From the NCBI GenBank assembly GCA_020637755.1, contig JACKJW010000003.1, positions 62,001-126,000 on the forward strand: a stretch of 64,000 bases of DNA, given 5' to 3'. Of the stretch, positions 16,729 to 25,874 are shown one piece after another. Each line of letters begins with the position of its first letter. Position 1 is the stretch's first letter. Source of the DNA: Brucellaceae bacterium (GTDB lineage: Bacteria > Pseudomonadota > Alphaproteobacteria > Rhizobiales > Rhizobiaceae). The notes beneath the pieces were generated by a model that was given only the letters and a program-made list of their open reading frames with translations, searched no databases and had not been told where the DNA came from. Position numbers and translations under genes: made by a program.

Positions 16729-19700
16729 TCAACGCGGGTTGACGTTGAACGTCAGGAAGGTCTGGCCGAAGCGGCCCTTCTGGTCGGAAGGCAGCTTGGC
16801 TTCGATCTTTTCCTTGCGCTCATGCATCTTGATGGCAAGGCCGCGGGTCGGCTTGTCGCCGCTCTCCTTGATCATCTGGCGGGCTTCCTCGGTCGTGATG
16901 CCGTGGTGCTTCAGCCCGTCCTCATGACAATAGGCAAACAGCGTCTCGTTGTAACCCGGCGTGTCGAACACGAGGTCACCCGCCGACTTGTCGGGAATGC
17001 GCCGTTCCTCACCCGGCCGGATGAAGGCATCGCCGATCATCTCCTGCGGGATCGTTTCGACCGTGCCGTCTGTTTCCACGTAGAAGATCTGCAATTCGCA
17101 GGCCTTGTTGGTGGTGACCGTGAAGTTCAGTTCGTCATTCACATAGACCTCGGTTGAGGGAACGTGGATGCCGAGTTCCAGCTTGTGCGGCTCACCCTTC
17201 ACCAGCGCCTTGTAGCTGTCGTCGCGGTAATCCGGGTCCTTGTAGGCCGGCACTTGGACGGGCTTCACGGGCGCCGTGATCTTGATGATGTTGGTCTTGT
17301 CCGGCGCATAGACCGGATCGGCCTTCACCTCGATCTTGGCGGCATGGGTGTCTGGCGCCTGATATTCGCCGTCAACGTAGGTCAGCGGCTTCAGGTCGAG
17401 CAGCGGTTCGACAAACTTGGCGAACTGGAGCTCCACCTCGTAACGCGGGATCTTGGAACCGGCCTCGAACTGGGTGATCCAGTCGAGAGCCAGCGCGAGC
17501 GCTTCGGGATCCTGGATGCGGCGCGACTCCTTGGTGAATTCCTCCGGCGTCATGCCGAATTCGGCGGCAAGACGCTCGAAGTCGAGATCGTCCTCATGCG
17601 TGTCGGCAAACCAGGTAATGATCTCGCCGCCATTGGGTGCCGACTTGCTCTTCAGAGACCCGTCCGGCGCCTTCTCCGCCGCGCCGATCTTTTCGAGCGT
17701 CGCGGTGAAGGCCTCGCGGTCCTTCTGGAAGTAGTTGTCGAGCACTTCCTGCGGCTGGTACATCTTCAGCAGGATTTCGCGCGCGTCGTTGCCGAACAGC
17801 GTCGAGTTCTCGATATGCGCACGCATCTGGTCACGCTTTGCAATCGTGCCGTCGGCATGGCAATCCACACACGAACGCCCGTTGATGATCTCGATGCCCT
17901 TGCCGATTGGACGGTCGCGGAACGACACGATCTGCGTCGGCCCGGCATTGAGGCGGTCGCCCTTGTTGTTCGACAGGTAATAGCCCTGCAGGCCGTTGGG
18001 CAGCGAGAAGATCATTTCCCCGCCATCGTGGTGGAAGGCCGTCAGGCCGTAATCCAGCGGCTCGACATCTTCCGGACCATGGGGATGACGCTTCAGGTCA
18101 CCCTGGCCCTTCGACTTGGCGAAGTCGTAGGACTTCCAGTAGTAGCCGCCATTGGCCGCGTCATGGCGCTCCAGCATGCGGTTGTGGTCGGACACACCCG
18201 AAAGCCCTTCCTCGAAGGCGGTACGCACCACCTTGAGCGAGCGGATGTTGCGGTCGACATCGACGCCGATGCGCTTTTCCAGATCGCGGATGTTGTCCGT
18301 CAGTTCCAGCAGCATGTGGTAGTTTTCCGGCTGCAGCGCATTGGCCGCCAGCCAGCCCGCCCGCATGACGGGAAGCAGCGTCTGGGTGTCATGGGACAGA
18401 GCTTTCAGTGTCGCATCGCTCGACGGGTCGTAGCCATAGGGATACTTCGCCGTCAGCTGGTCCCACTTGTGCGCATCCCAGCCGAGATCGCGGATATCGA
18501 CGCGCACCAGCACATCCTTTGTGCCCGCAACCGGTTCCGGCGCGATGGCCACCGGCCCGAGTGACACCGAGTTCAGCGCCTTGTTGAAACCGGCAGTGAA
18601 GAACTCGGTGCGCTTCTTGTAGGCCTCCTCCGTCTCGCAGGGGAAATAGCCGTTGTAGAAATCGCGGAAGGTGAAGTAGCGGATGAACGGCTTGTCCACA
18701 TCGGCCACTTCGCCGATGTCTTTGAGCGCGGCCTGGATTTCATCGCGCCACTCCATCATCTTGCGGCTGCGCGCCGGCGGTTCGGCCTTCACCGTCTTGG
18801 CGATGACTTCCTGGCCGAGCGAATCGATCCATGCGCCAAGCTGTTCGATCTCGCCATTGCCAGGCTTCGATCCGGGCGGCATGCGGCCCGATGTGATCGA
18901 CTTGAACAGCACCGAGGCGGTGCGGTTGCCGGGCACCACGAAGGCCGGGTTTTGCGAAATCGATTTCAGCGATCCTGCCGGGAACGTGTCCTGGTTCTTC
19001 TGGCCGAGGCCATGGCAGTTGCGGCAGTATTTTCCGATGAAATCATCGGCGGCAGCAGCCAGTTTGCCGCCATCGACGGCAGGCGCCGCATCGTCCTCCA
19101 CCTCGCAGACCGCTTGCGGCGGCGGCGTGGTATCGACGGCCGTGATCTGTTCGGCACCGGTCAGATAGGCGACCATCGCCGCCCGGTCCTCTTCGGTCAT
19201 CTTCGCCAGACCCATCGTCATGTGCTTCTTGACAGCCGGGGTGATGGGGCTGCCCGAAAGCTTGTTGCCGCCATCCAGGAAAGCCTTGGAAAATTCCTTC
19301 AGGCCCGCAGCGGAAATGACAGCCGCGGTAATGGCCGGCGCCGGATCGCCGGTCAGCGACACGTCGCCCTTGAAGGCATTGGTGCGGTCAAGCCCGTAGG
19401 TGTAGGTGCGTGGCGTGTGACAATCGTTGCAGGCCCCCACATTCTCCACCAGATAACGGCCGCGCTGCATCTGCGAGCCGTCGCCGGGTTGGAAGGCCGG
19501 CATGTCGAAATTGGCCTTCTTCCACGCTGCCCAGAACAGGTTGGTGTTGTAGGGGAAGGAAATCTCGTGCGGTTCGACCTTGTTGTCCGAGCCCGGCAGG
19601 GATTCGATGTAGCCCTTGATGTCCAGTACATCCTCCGGCTTCATCCCGGCATAGGAGGTGTAGGGGAAGAAGGGGAGGTAGTGACGGCCGTCCGGTGAGA

Positions 19701-20046
19701 CGCCGTTGATGACAGCATTGAGATATTGCGCGTTGGTCCAGCCGGTCACGCCGTTGGCATTGTTGGTGATGTTGGGCACATTCACCACGCCGGCATGGGT
19801 GTCCATGCGCGCGCCACCCGCCGGATTGGCCACATCGTCTCCGCCCGCCGCATGGCATCCCATGCAACCGGCAACGCTGGCCAGATATTCACCATTGGCA
19901 ACATCGGGCTTGTATTGTGAAAAGGCACCGTCCTCGAACAGGTCGCGCGCCGAAGCGCCCGTCCATCCGGAAGACAGCGTGGCGAGAAGCGCCAGGCTGG
20001 CGACGGCGGCCATGCGCCGTCCGGGTTTTCTCAGTGTTGGTCTCAC
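16729..20046 (-). CDS. Large periplasmic tetraheme c-type cytochrome
   Basis: The product has 1105 residues from a GTG at 20046, chosen because GGAGGT lies seven bases upstream and a signal sequence (MAAVASLALLATLSSG) follows closely. Four CxxCH motifs are visible: CMGCH and CNDCH in an N-terminal diheme half resembling alcohol-dehydrogenase-type cytochrome subunits, CRNCH in a third cytochrome domain with a GRMPPGS segment, and CVDCH in the middle. The C terminus (VYVNDELNFTV... LQIFYVETDG) resembles DUF4384, often seen with caspase or kinase envelope proteins. It probably transfers electrons across the periplasm. It sits between the ferric-reductase-like gene and a caspase-family gene. Confidence 0.8.
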   Translation of the reverse strand: MRPTLRKPGRRMAAVASLALLATLSSGWTGASARDLFEDGAFSQYKPDVANGEYLASVAGCMGCHAAGGDDVANPAGGARMDTHAGVVNVPNITNNANGVTGWTNAQYLNAVINGVSPDGRHYLPFFPYTSYAGMKPEDVLDIKGYIESLPGSDNKVEPHEISFPYNTNLFWAAWKKANFDMPAFQPGDGSQMQRGRYLVENVGACNDCHTPRTYTYGLDRTNAFKGDVSLTGDPAPAITAAVISAAGLKEFSKAFLDGGNKLSGSPITPAVKKHMTMGLAKMTEEDRAAMVAYLTGAEQITAVDTTPPPQAVCEVEDDAAPAVDGGKLAAAADDFIGKYCRNCHGLGQKNQDTFPAGSLKSISQNPAFVVPGNRTASVLFKSITSGRMPPGSKPGNGEIEQLGAWIDSLGQEVIAKTVKAEPPARSRKMMEWRDEIQAALKDIGEVADVDKPFIRYFTFRDFYNGYFPCETEEAYKKRTEFFTAGFNKALNSVSLGPVAIAPEPVAGTKDVLVRVDIRDLGWDAHKWDQLTAKYPYGYDPSSDATLKALSHDTQTLLPVMRAGWLAANALQPENYHMLLELTDNIRDLEKRIGVDVDRNIRSLKVVRTAFEEGLSGVSDHNRMLERHDAANGGYYWKSYDFAKSKGQGDLKRHPHGPEDVEPLDYGLTAFHHDGGEMIFSLPNGLQGYYLSNNKGDRLNAGPTQIVSFRDRPIGKGIEIINGRSCVDCHADGTIAKRDQMRAHIENSTLFGNDAREILLKMYQPQEVLDNYFQKDREAFTATLEKIGAAEKAPDGSLKSKSAPNGGEIITWFADTHEDDLDFERLAAEFGMTPEEFTKESRRIQDPEALALALDWITQFEAGSKIPRYEVELQFAKFVEPLLDLKPLTYVDGEYQAPDTHAAKIEVKADPVYAPDKTNIIKITAPVKPVQVPAYKDPDYRDDSYKALVKGEPHKLELGIHVPSTEVYVNDELNFTVTTNKACELQIFYVETDGTVETIPQEMIGDAFIRPGEERRIPDKSAGDLVFDTPGYNETLFAYCHEDGLKHHGITTEEARQMIKESGDKPTRGLAIKMHERKEKIEAKLPSDQKGRFGQTFLTFNVNPR

Positions 20047-20110
20047 GTCAGACACCTCCGTTATGCCCCTTCTCCATCTTCCTCCGGCTCCTTGGCAGAG
20101 CCGGTCATGA

Positions 20111-21373
20111 TCAGCGAAACTCGAAACGCTCGAATTCCACCCGCGCAAGCTTCACGCCCAGGTCCTTGAACCCCTTCACCAATGCCTCGCGCAGGCCGGG
20201 CGGCCCGCAGAACCAGAGATCTGCGCCGTTGAGGTCAAAGCCCGCCTTGTCGCGCACGACCTCGGCGCTGACCCGCCCATCGGTGTTGGAGGAGTGGAGC
20301 GTGTAGGAAAAATTTTCGTTGAGCGCGGCGTCTGTCAGCCGGTCGGCACCAATCGCCTCGGCCGGTTCGCGCACGCAGTAGAAGAGATGGATGGACTTGT
20401 CCTTCATCTCGCCCGCGGCCTTGGCCATCGCGAGGAAGGGGGTGACGCCAACGCCGCCGGCCACCCACAATTGCTTGTTGCCGCCGCGCTGAGCGGTGAA
20501 GCGGCCATAGCCGCCCTCGATGCTCATCCGGTCGCCAACCGCGATGCCGTCGCGCAGGCGCGTCGTGTAGTCGCCCAGCGGCTTGATGGCGAAGGTCAGC
20601 CGCATCTTGCCGTCCTCGCCCTTGTCGTGCCCGGCAATGGTGAACGGGTGCGGCTCGCGCAGGCCGGGCTTTCCCGCCGCAATGAAGGCGAACTGGCCCG
20701 GACGTGCCTTGATCGCGCCCTTGACCGGTTCGGCGGTGATGACGGTGGCGCCATGTGCCTTCTCCACGGCGGTCACCACATAGGAGCGCGTGTGCAGGAA
20801 GCTGCGCACCTGCGTGTAGATGAAGGCCGTGATGCCAAGGATGGCGAAGATCACCAGATAACTCACCAGCAGCGCCGAGCCGTCAAAGGGGCGCTTGATG
20901 AACAGGAAATGGAAGGCGATCAGGATGAAGAATACGCCGATGAAGCGGTGGGTCTGGCGCCAGATGTGGTAGGGAAACTCGTATTTGGTGCGCGGCAGCC
21001 GCTTGAAGATGGAAATGGCGATCAGCGCGGTCAGCCCGTAAAAGCCCCATCTGCCCATGCCGGCGGCAAAATTGTTCAGCGCCGAGGCGAGCAGCTTGCC
21101 CTTGAAATCGGGCGTCACGAAATAATGGACGAGGAACAGGGCGAATGCGGAAATGCCGGTCCACTTGTGCACCCGGTAGACCCGGTCGAGCCCGCCGAAC
21201 AGCGGCTCGAGGACTTTCCAGCGTGTCGCCAGCACCTGGTTGATCGCCATGGCCACGAAGGAGGTTGCGGCGCAGGCTATCGACAGCCAGGTCATCAGGC
21301 CGGTATGGCTCGCGGCCGGAACGGACAGCACGAATGCCCCGAGACAGGCCAGAATGACGAGCGCAATTCCCAT
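20111..21373 (-). CDS. Ferric-reductase/NADPH-oxidase-like membrane flavocytochrome
   Basis: The 420-residue protein has about six membrane helices in the first 210 residues, with paired His in HKWTG/LVHYF and RQTHRF/AFHFLF segments suited to two b hemes. A C-terminal ferredoxin-reductase module follows, with an FAD site near HPFTIAG, the NAD(P) site VAGGVGVTPFLAMAK, and a terminal CGPPGLREAL. Start at 21373 was chosen so the first membrane helix begins at once; AAGGGGAAAA lies upstream. It should move electrons from cytosolic NAD(P)H through the membrane, plausibly to the tetraheme cytochrome encoded 64 bases downstream. Confidence 0.87.
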   Translation of the reverse strand: MGIALVILACLGAFVLSVPAASHTGLMTWLSIACAATSFVAMAINQVLATRWKVLEPLFGGLDRVYRVHKWTGISAFALFLVHYFVTPDFKGKLLASALNNFAAGMGRWGFYGLTALIAISIFKRLPRTKYEFPYHIWRQTHRFIGVFFILIAFHFLFIKRPFDGSALLVSYLVIFAILGITAFIYTQVRSFLHTRSYVVTAVEKAHGATVITAEPVKGAIKARPGQFAFIAAGKPGLREPHPFTIAGHDKGEDGKMRLTFAIKPLGDYTTRLRDGIAVGDRMSIEGGYGRFTAQRGGNKQLWVAGGVGVTPFLAMAKAAGEMKDKSIHLFYCVREPAEAIGADRLTDAALNENFSYTLHSSNTDGRVSAEVVRDKAGFDLNGADLWFCGPPGLREALVKGFKDLGVKLARVEFERFEFR

Positions 21374-21473
21374 TGCTTCTTTTCCCCTTCTTGGCATCTC
21401 CCGGATGAAAGGCCGGCCTGAAAGCGGCGGGCGTTCCAGCCGGGGGCATGCCGGAAATTTGTCTTCACGCAAT

Positions 21474-21488
21474 ATGACCATACGTCAT
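21474..21488. promoter_or_regulatory. Inverted repeat upstream of the redox/envelope operon
   Basis: ATGAC-N5-GTCAT is a perfect 5-bp inverted repeat about 100 bases upstream of the flavocytochrome start, in the 188-base gap before the amidase gene. It could be a regulator site for the nine-kilobase minus-strand operon. The regulator is unknown. Confidence 0.3.
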
Positions 21489-21561
21489 GATTGCAAACTA
21501 GTCCGCCCTAGATGAACGCAGCATGACCGGTGTGCTGTCAGTGAAGCCCGTCACTTGCGCC

Positions 21562-22191
21562 TCAGCCTCCCTTCGCTTGAAGTGACGCGACGAAATCGGG
21601 CATCAGCGCTTCCAGGTTTTTGCCCGGACAGGCGGTTTGCGCCACTTGTCGGTGGCTGCCGATCCCCGAAGGGGCAATCCCGTATTGGGTCATCAGTGAG
21701 CGCACCAGCCGGTCAAGCGCCGCCATCTGGGCAGGCGAGGGCTGTTCGCTCTCGAAATTGCCTTCCAGCACGATCTGGATGTAGCCGGCCGGGTTGTAGC
21801 CGGTGTTGGTGTCGCCGACAGCCGAGATGTCGCGGCCTTCGGCAATGCCGCCGTTTGCACCGATGTAGAAGTGGTAAGGCACATCCGGCCAAGCTGGCTT
21901 CATCCGCCCGTCGGAGAGTTTTTCGCGGCTCTGCGAGAACCGTTGCAGCGAGGCCATCTTGGCGCTGAGCGATGTGCCCGGTTTCTGACGGCTGGCCGTG
22001 TGGTGGATGAGGATGCGCGACGGCGTCTGGCGGCGCATCTTGGCAATCGGTGCCTTGGCGCCCCATTGCGCGCGCGTCAGCATGTCCGGTCCCGCAGCCT
22101 GAGCGGGCAGGCCTTGTGCGACCGCCGCCATCAGGGCAGCCAGCGCGAGCGCAGCCCTAGCGCAGCTGCTTGATATAGGCATCGGGAACAT
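21562..22191 (-). CDS. Exported N-acetylmuramoyl-L-alanine amidase (PGRP/amidase_2 type)
   Basis: The 209-residue protein has a signal peptide (about 1-33). Its amidase_2/PGRP domain has RAQWGAKAP, the zinc His in LIHHTA, a Tyr-containing YHFYIG, and a SHRQV...TACPG segment with the second His and conserved Cys. It hydrolyses the amide bond between MurNAc and L-Ala. Its start lies inside the end of the upstream caspase gene (35-base overlap), strongly suggesting coupled expression. An alternative start is the ATG at 22182. Confidence 0.88.
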   Translation of the reverse strand: MFPMPISSSCARAALALAALMAAVAQGLPAQAAGPDMLTRAQWGAKAPIAKMRRQTPSRILIHHTASRQKPGTSLSAKMASLQRFSQSREKLSDGRMKPAWPDVPYHFYIGANGGIAEGRDISAVGDTNTGYNPAGYIQIVLEGNFESEQPSPAQMAALDRLVRSLMTQYGIAPSGIGSHRQVAQTACPGKNLEALMPDFVASLQAKGG

Positions 22192-23575
22192 ACCTTCTGG
22201 CGGAAGAGAGATAGCGGTCGGCTTCGCCGCGTGACGCCGTGCCGATCACCACGGCCCACAGTCCGTTGCGCAGCGCGCGGAAGTCATCGGTATCGACGAT
22301 ATAGGCGGGGAACCCGGCATTGCGCATCTGGGCGCGGCGCGAGACCGGCTTTGAGGTCACCGATTTCGGATAGGAACCCAGTACGACAACCCAGCGGGCG
22401 CCGGGCAGCGACGTGCCGTCGGCGATGCCGCGCGACGGTTTGGGGAGCGAGGTTACATCGGTGCCGCTGTCACGCGGCTGGGTGCGCGGCGGCGGAGCCG
22501 GTGGAGGCTTCGGGGTCTCCAGCGCAGCCAGCTTTTCCTCGGCGAGCGCACGATAGACAGGGCTGTCCCTGTATTTCGCGATGAAAGCCTTCAGCACGGC
22601 CCTGTTCTGCGTGTCTTTCACGAAGGCCCAGTCCTTGGCGGGGTCCGGGCTGGTCTGGATGGGACCCGGCTGCGGAACGGTCGAAGGCGGAACGGAGGTC
22701 GGCGGCTGCCCGGTGTCGGTCGTCTGCGGCGGCGTGCCGGAAAAGAAGATGTCGCCCGAAAGATCCTCGTAATAGCCCGGTCGTTGAGAATGGCCGGCGG
22801 CAGTCTTGGCCAGCCGCTCCACTTCGTCGCGCGTTGCCCGCGCCATGCCGATCAGGCTTTGGCCAGGCTTGCCCATCTCCTTCAACAGCACGCGCGTGAA
22901 GACCGAATTCAGGCTTTGGTCATCGCTCTCGCCCGGCAGCCGGTCGAGCGCCTGCTGGCCGGGCGCAGCGGAATAGAGGATGCCGACGCCGCGCGTCAGT
23001 GGCGGGATGTCGAGGCCGCTCCTGGTGCCGAGCGAACGGGTCGGGTCATTGTTGACGTTGAGCGGATTGTCCCGGCAGGCATCGAAGATGGCGAAGGTCA
23101 CCTTCGCCCCGGCATCCACCATGGTCTGGATCACCAGCTTCTCGCTGACCGCATTGACCGCGATGCGGTTCTCCTCGGTCTTGGAGTTCCCGGAAGGGGC
23201 GGGCACGTCGGTCGGCAGGTAATAATTCTGGCCGGAGAAATTCACCCCGTGCCCGGCATAGAAGACGAAGACCACGTCATCCTTCACCAGCCGCGACGCA
23301 AATTCATAAAGGCTGTTGACGAAATCCTGGCGCGACTGGTTGTGCCGCACCGTGACCTCGAAACCCAGTTCGGAGAGCTTCGCGCCCACGGCATCGGCGT
23401 CGTTGGTGGCAGTCTTGAGCTGCTGGTGTTCACCCAGATTGGCGTAGCTGTTGTTGCCGATCACCAGCGCCATCTGGCGCGCGAAGGCCTCACTTGCCGG
23501 CAGCAGGACCAGCAGGAATAGCGAGAGAATCGTCAGCGCACGCCCCATGCGCTGCAAGACGGTCAATGGCGTCAT
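22157..23575 (-). CDS. Exported caspase-family protein with C-terminal SPOR-like domain
   Basis: The 472-residue protein has a signal peptide (about 10-33). The caspase-like domain (about 35-280) has dyad His109 (FYAGHGVN) and Cys167 (IFDACRDNP). A Pro-rich linker is followed by a WAFVKDTQNRAVLKAFI...Y-type helical segment. The C-terminal region (about 395-472: WVVVLGSYPKS... GLWAVVIGTASRGEA) resembles SPOR, a domain that binds glycan strands stripped of peptides by amidases. The overlapping next gene is exactly such an amidase. An alternative start is the ATG at 23548. Confidence 0.85.
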   Translation of the reverse strand: MTPLTVLQRMGRALTILSLFLLVLLPASEAFARQMALVIGNNSYANLGEHQQLKTATNDADAVGAKLSELGFEVTVRHNQSRQDFVNSLYEFASRLVKDDVVFVFYAGHGVNFSGQNYYLPTDVPAPSGNSKTEENRIAVNAVSEKLVIQTMVDAGAKVTFAIFDACRDNPLNVNNDPTRSLGTRSGLDIPPLTRGVGILYSAAPGQQALDRLPGESDDQSLNSVFTRVLLKEMGKPGQSLIGMARATRDEVERLAKTAAGHSQRPGYYEDLSGDIFFSGTPPQTTDTGQPPTSVPPSTVPQPGPIQTSPDPAKDWAFVKDTQNRAVLKAFIAKYRDSPVYRALAEEKLAALETPKPPPAPPPRTQPRDSGTDVTSLPKPSRGIADGTSLPGARWVVVLGSYPKSVTSKPVSRRAQMRNAGFPAYIVDTDDFRALRNGLWAVVIGTASRGEADRYLSSARRYVPDAYIKQLR

Positions 23576-23751
23576 GCGTTTGTTTTTCCAGCGTGCCCCA
23601 TGGGAAGGCTAGCCCCGCCTGCGACATTCTGTCAACGCAAAGCCGGACGCGAAGGCGCCTTTTCCCGTTGAACGCTTGCAGCTTTGGGAACCGGCGCTAC
23701 CCTTGGGGTGGCTCCCGGCAATCCGCCGGCTTCGCGCGAGAGGGAAAGATC

Positions 23752-25050
23752 ATGGCCGGGCTTGGCGCCAACTTGCTGGACGGGCTGGACAGGGACCAGC
23801 GGCTGCTCATGGCTGCCGATCTTTCCGGCCCTGTGCTGCTGACCGGCGTGGCAGGAACCGGCAAGACCTGTGTTGCCGTGTATCGCGCTGTGCGCCTGCT
23901 GGAGGAAAACAGCCGCAATACCGTGCTCTTCTGCGTGGCGCGGCGTGATCTCGTCGCCCCTGCTGAAGCCCTGTTTGCCGAACTTGCCGCTGGCCGGCCC
24001 GGCTTCGGCGCGCGCATGACCGTCACGACATTGCGCGAAGAAGCCGAAGAGCTGCACGGCTATGTGGGCGGACGCTCGCCGGTGATGGCGCCCGCCGATC
24101 TGGTGCGCGACGTGATCGTGTCGGCCTTTCTTGATCGCGGTGGTCTGCCCCTGGCCACCGAACGCCTGATGGCGGAATGGAACAGCGTGATCGATCCGCT
24201 GCGGATCGGCGGCGCCCGCGCCTATGCCGCCGCACCGCAGGCGCAAGGCTGGCCACCGCTTGCGGACGGGGAGCGCGAGGCCTTGTGGCCCGCATTCGAT
24301 CACGCGCGCCATGTCTTCGACGCGCGCATGCAACTGACCGATGGCGCGCTGATGGAGCGCATGGCCGCTTATTTTGCAGAGGCCGAGGACAAGCCCTATA
24401 CCCACCTCTTTCTCGATGATGCGGGCGATCTCGATCCCGCGTCGCTGCGCTTTGCCGCAACACTCTTGCCGCGCCGCGCGCCGGGCCTGCTCGCGGTCGC
24501 AACCGATGACGGTCACCCGGCCCTGGATGATCTTGTGTCTGCCGGTCTGGGCCTGCCGGGGTTTTCGAGACACCTGCGCCTGCGCCACGCTCATGTCGCC
24601 ACGCGGGACGTCGCGCAGCTGGCGCTTGGCTTCCTTCCCGCGGCGCAGCGTCCCGTGCTGGAACCGGCGCCGGGCGATGGCGAGGCCGCGCTGGCCTTTC
24701 CCGGTGGCGAGGCGGAGGAGGAGGCGATGGTGGTGGAGTTCGTCAAGGACTGCTGCGCGGAGGGCATGGAGGCATCGGCGATCGCGCTGGTTGACCTGCG
24801 CCGGGAGCGGCAGCGAATGCCCGGGCGCGCGCATCCCGGCATCGCGCAGGGGAGCGCGGATGCCGTCTTTGGCCGGACCTTCGACGCTGTGCTGGTGACC
24901 GGTGCGCCGCGCGCACGGCTGGCAGCCATGTCATCCGGGGGCGCCTTGCCGGATGAAACGGGTTCCCTGCCGCCACTGGCTGTGCGTCAGCTGATGCGCG
25001 TCAGCCTTGCCGCTCGCAAGCGTCTGCTCGTGCTCGCCGATACCCGCTGA
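23752..25050 (+). CDS. UvrD/superfamily 1-like P-loop NTPase, degenerate helicase motifs
   Basis: The 432-residue protein has the Walker A motif GVAGTGKT (about 36-43), an acidic motif LFLDDAGDLDP where UvrD helicases have DEAQD, FDAVLVTG resembling motif V, and LMRVSLAARKRLLVLA resembling the motif VI region, where VALTRA is normal. Much shorter than UvrD (about 720). It probably binds ATP, but helicase activity is doubtful. The start at 23752 follows GAGGGAAAG. It is divergent from the caspase-SPOR gene and ends nine bases from cobF in convergent orientation. Function unknown. Confidence 0.7.
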   Translation: MAGLGANLLDGLDRDQRLLMAADLSGPVLLTGVAGTGKTCVAVYRAVRLLEENSRNTVLFCVARRDLVAPAEALFAELAAGRPGFGARMTVTTLREEAEELHGYVGGRSPVMAPADLVRDVIVSAFLDRGGLPLATERLMAEWNSVIDPLRIGGARAYAAAPQAQGWPPLADGEREALWPAFDHARHVFDARMQLTDGALMERMAAYFAEAEDKPYTHLFLDDAGDLDPASLRFAATLLPRRAPGLLAVATDDGHPALDDLVSAGLGLPGFSRHLRLRHAHVATRDVAQLALGFLPAAQRPVLEPAPGDGEAALAFPGGEAEEEAMVVEFVKDCCAEGMEASAIALVDLRRERQRMPGRAHPGIAQGSADAVFGRTFDAVLVTGAPRARLAAMSSGGALPDETGSLPPLAVRQLMRVSLAARKRLLVLADTR

Positions 25051-25059
25051 GAACGCCCG

Positions 25060-25803
25060 TCACAAGCCTGCGCGGCGGATCAGGTAGATGTCCATGATCC
25101 AGCCGTGTCTCTCGCGCGCTGCCGCGCGCGTCTCCACGATCAGGCTGGACATCTTCTCCAGCGGGCCGGAAAGGATGATCTCCTGCGCCATGCCCACATA
25201 GGCTCCCCACCAGATCGTCAGGCCCGCCGGATCGAGGCTGGTGAAGGAGTTTTCGCCGTCCAGCATGACGGCGACAGTGTCCGTCCCGTCTGGCAAGCCG
25301 CTTTCGCGCAACTTGCGGCCCGTCGTGACCAGAAACGGCTCGCCGATCTCGTTGACGGGGATGCAATGCGCTGCCATCAGCCCCTGCAGCGATGTGATGC
25401 CGGGAATGACCGTCAGGGTAAACTTGCTGGCAGCCGAAAGCCGCCCGGCAATGCGGATCGTGCTGTCATAGAGCGACGGATCGCCCCAGACGAGCAGCCC
25501 GACCACGCGCGCGTCGCCAATGGCCTCCAGCCAGCGTCCGGCGATGGCGTCATGCCAGGCATCGACGCGCGTCTTGTAGTCGGCGATGGCAGGGTCGCGC
25601 ACCGGCATGTCAAAATGGACGATTCGCGTCGCCGGTGTGAGGTGTTCGGCAAGAATGGTGTCGCGCAGGGCGGCAAGCTCGCCCTTGTCTCCGCCCTTGC
25701 GAGGCACGAGAATCAGCTCGCAACTGCGCATTTCGCGGATGGCCTGAAGCGTCAGGTGTTCCGGATTGCCCGTGCCGATGCCGATCAGTTTGAGCGTGAG
25801 CAT
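25060..25803 (-). CDS. cobF: Precorrin-6A synthase (deacetylating), CobF
   Basis: The 247-residue corrin SAM methyltransferase opens with KLIGIGTGNPEHLTLQA, contains VWGDPSLYDST and a VIPGITS loop, and has the long C-terminal extension of CobF. It methylates C1 of precorrin-5 with loss of acetate, a step of the aerobic pathway. It begins 71 bases after cbtA on the same strand. Start at 25803 places the glycine-rich motif at the usual position; upstream open frame is not family-like. Confidence 0.93.
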   Translation of the reverse strand: MLTLKLIGIGTGNPEHLTLQAIREMRSCELILVPRKGGDKGELAALRDTILAEHLTPATRIVHFDMPVRDPAIADYKTRVDAWHDAIAGRWLEAIGDARVVGLLVWGDPSLYDSTIRIAGRLSAASKFTLTVIPGITSLQGLMAAHCIPVNEIGEPFLVTTGRKLRESGLPDGTDTVAVMLDGENSFTSLDPAGLTIWWGAYVGMAQEIILSGPLEKMSSLIVETRAAARERHGWIMDIYLIRRAGL

Positions 25804-25874
25804 TGCATGTTTCCGCGAGGATCGCCGTAGGGTGTCGCCGGTTTCGCGGCCGGAGACGCGAAACCGATCTTGCG

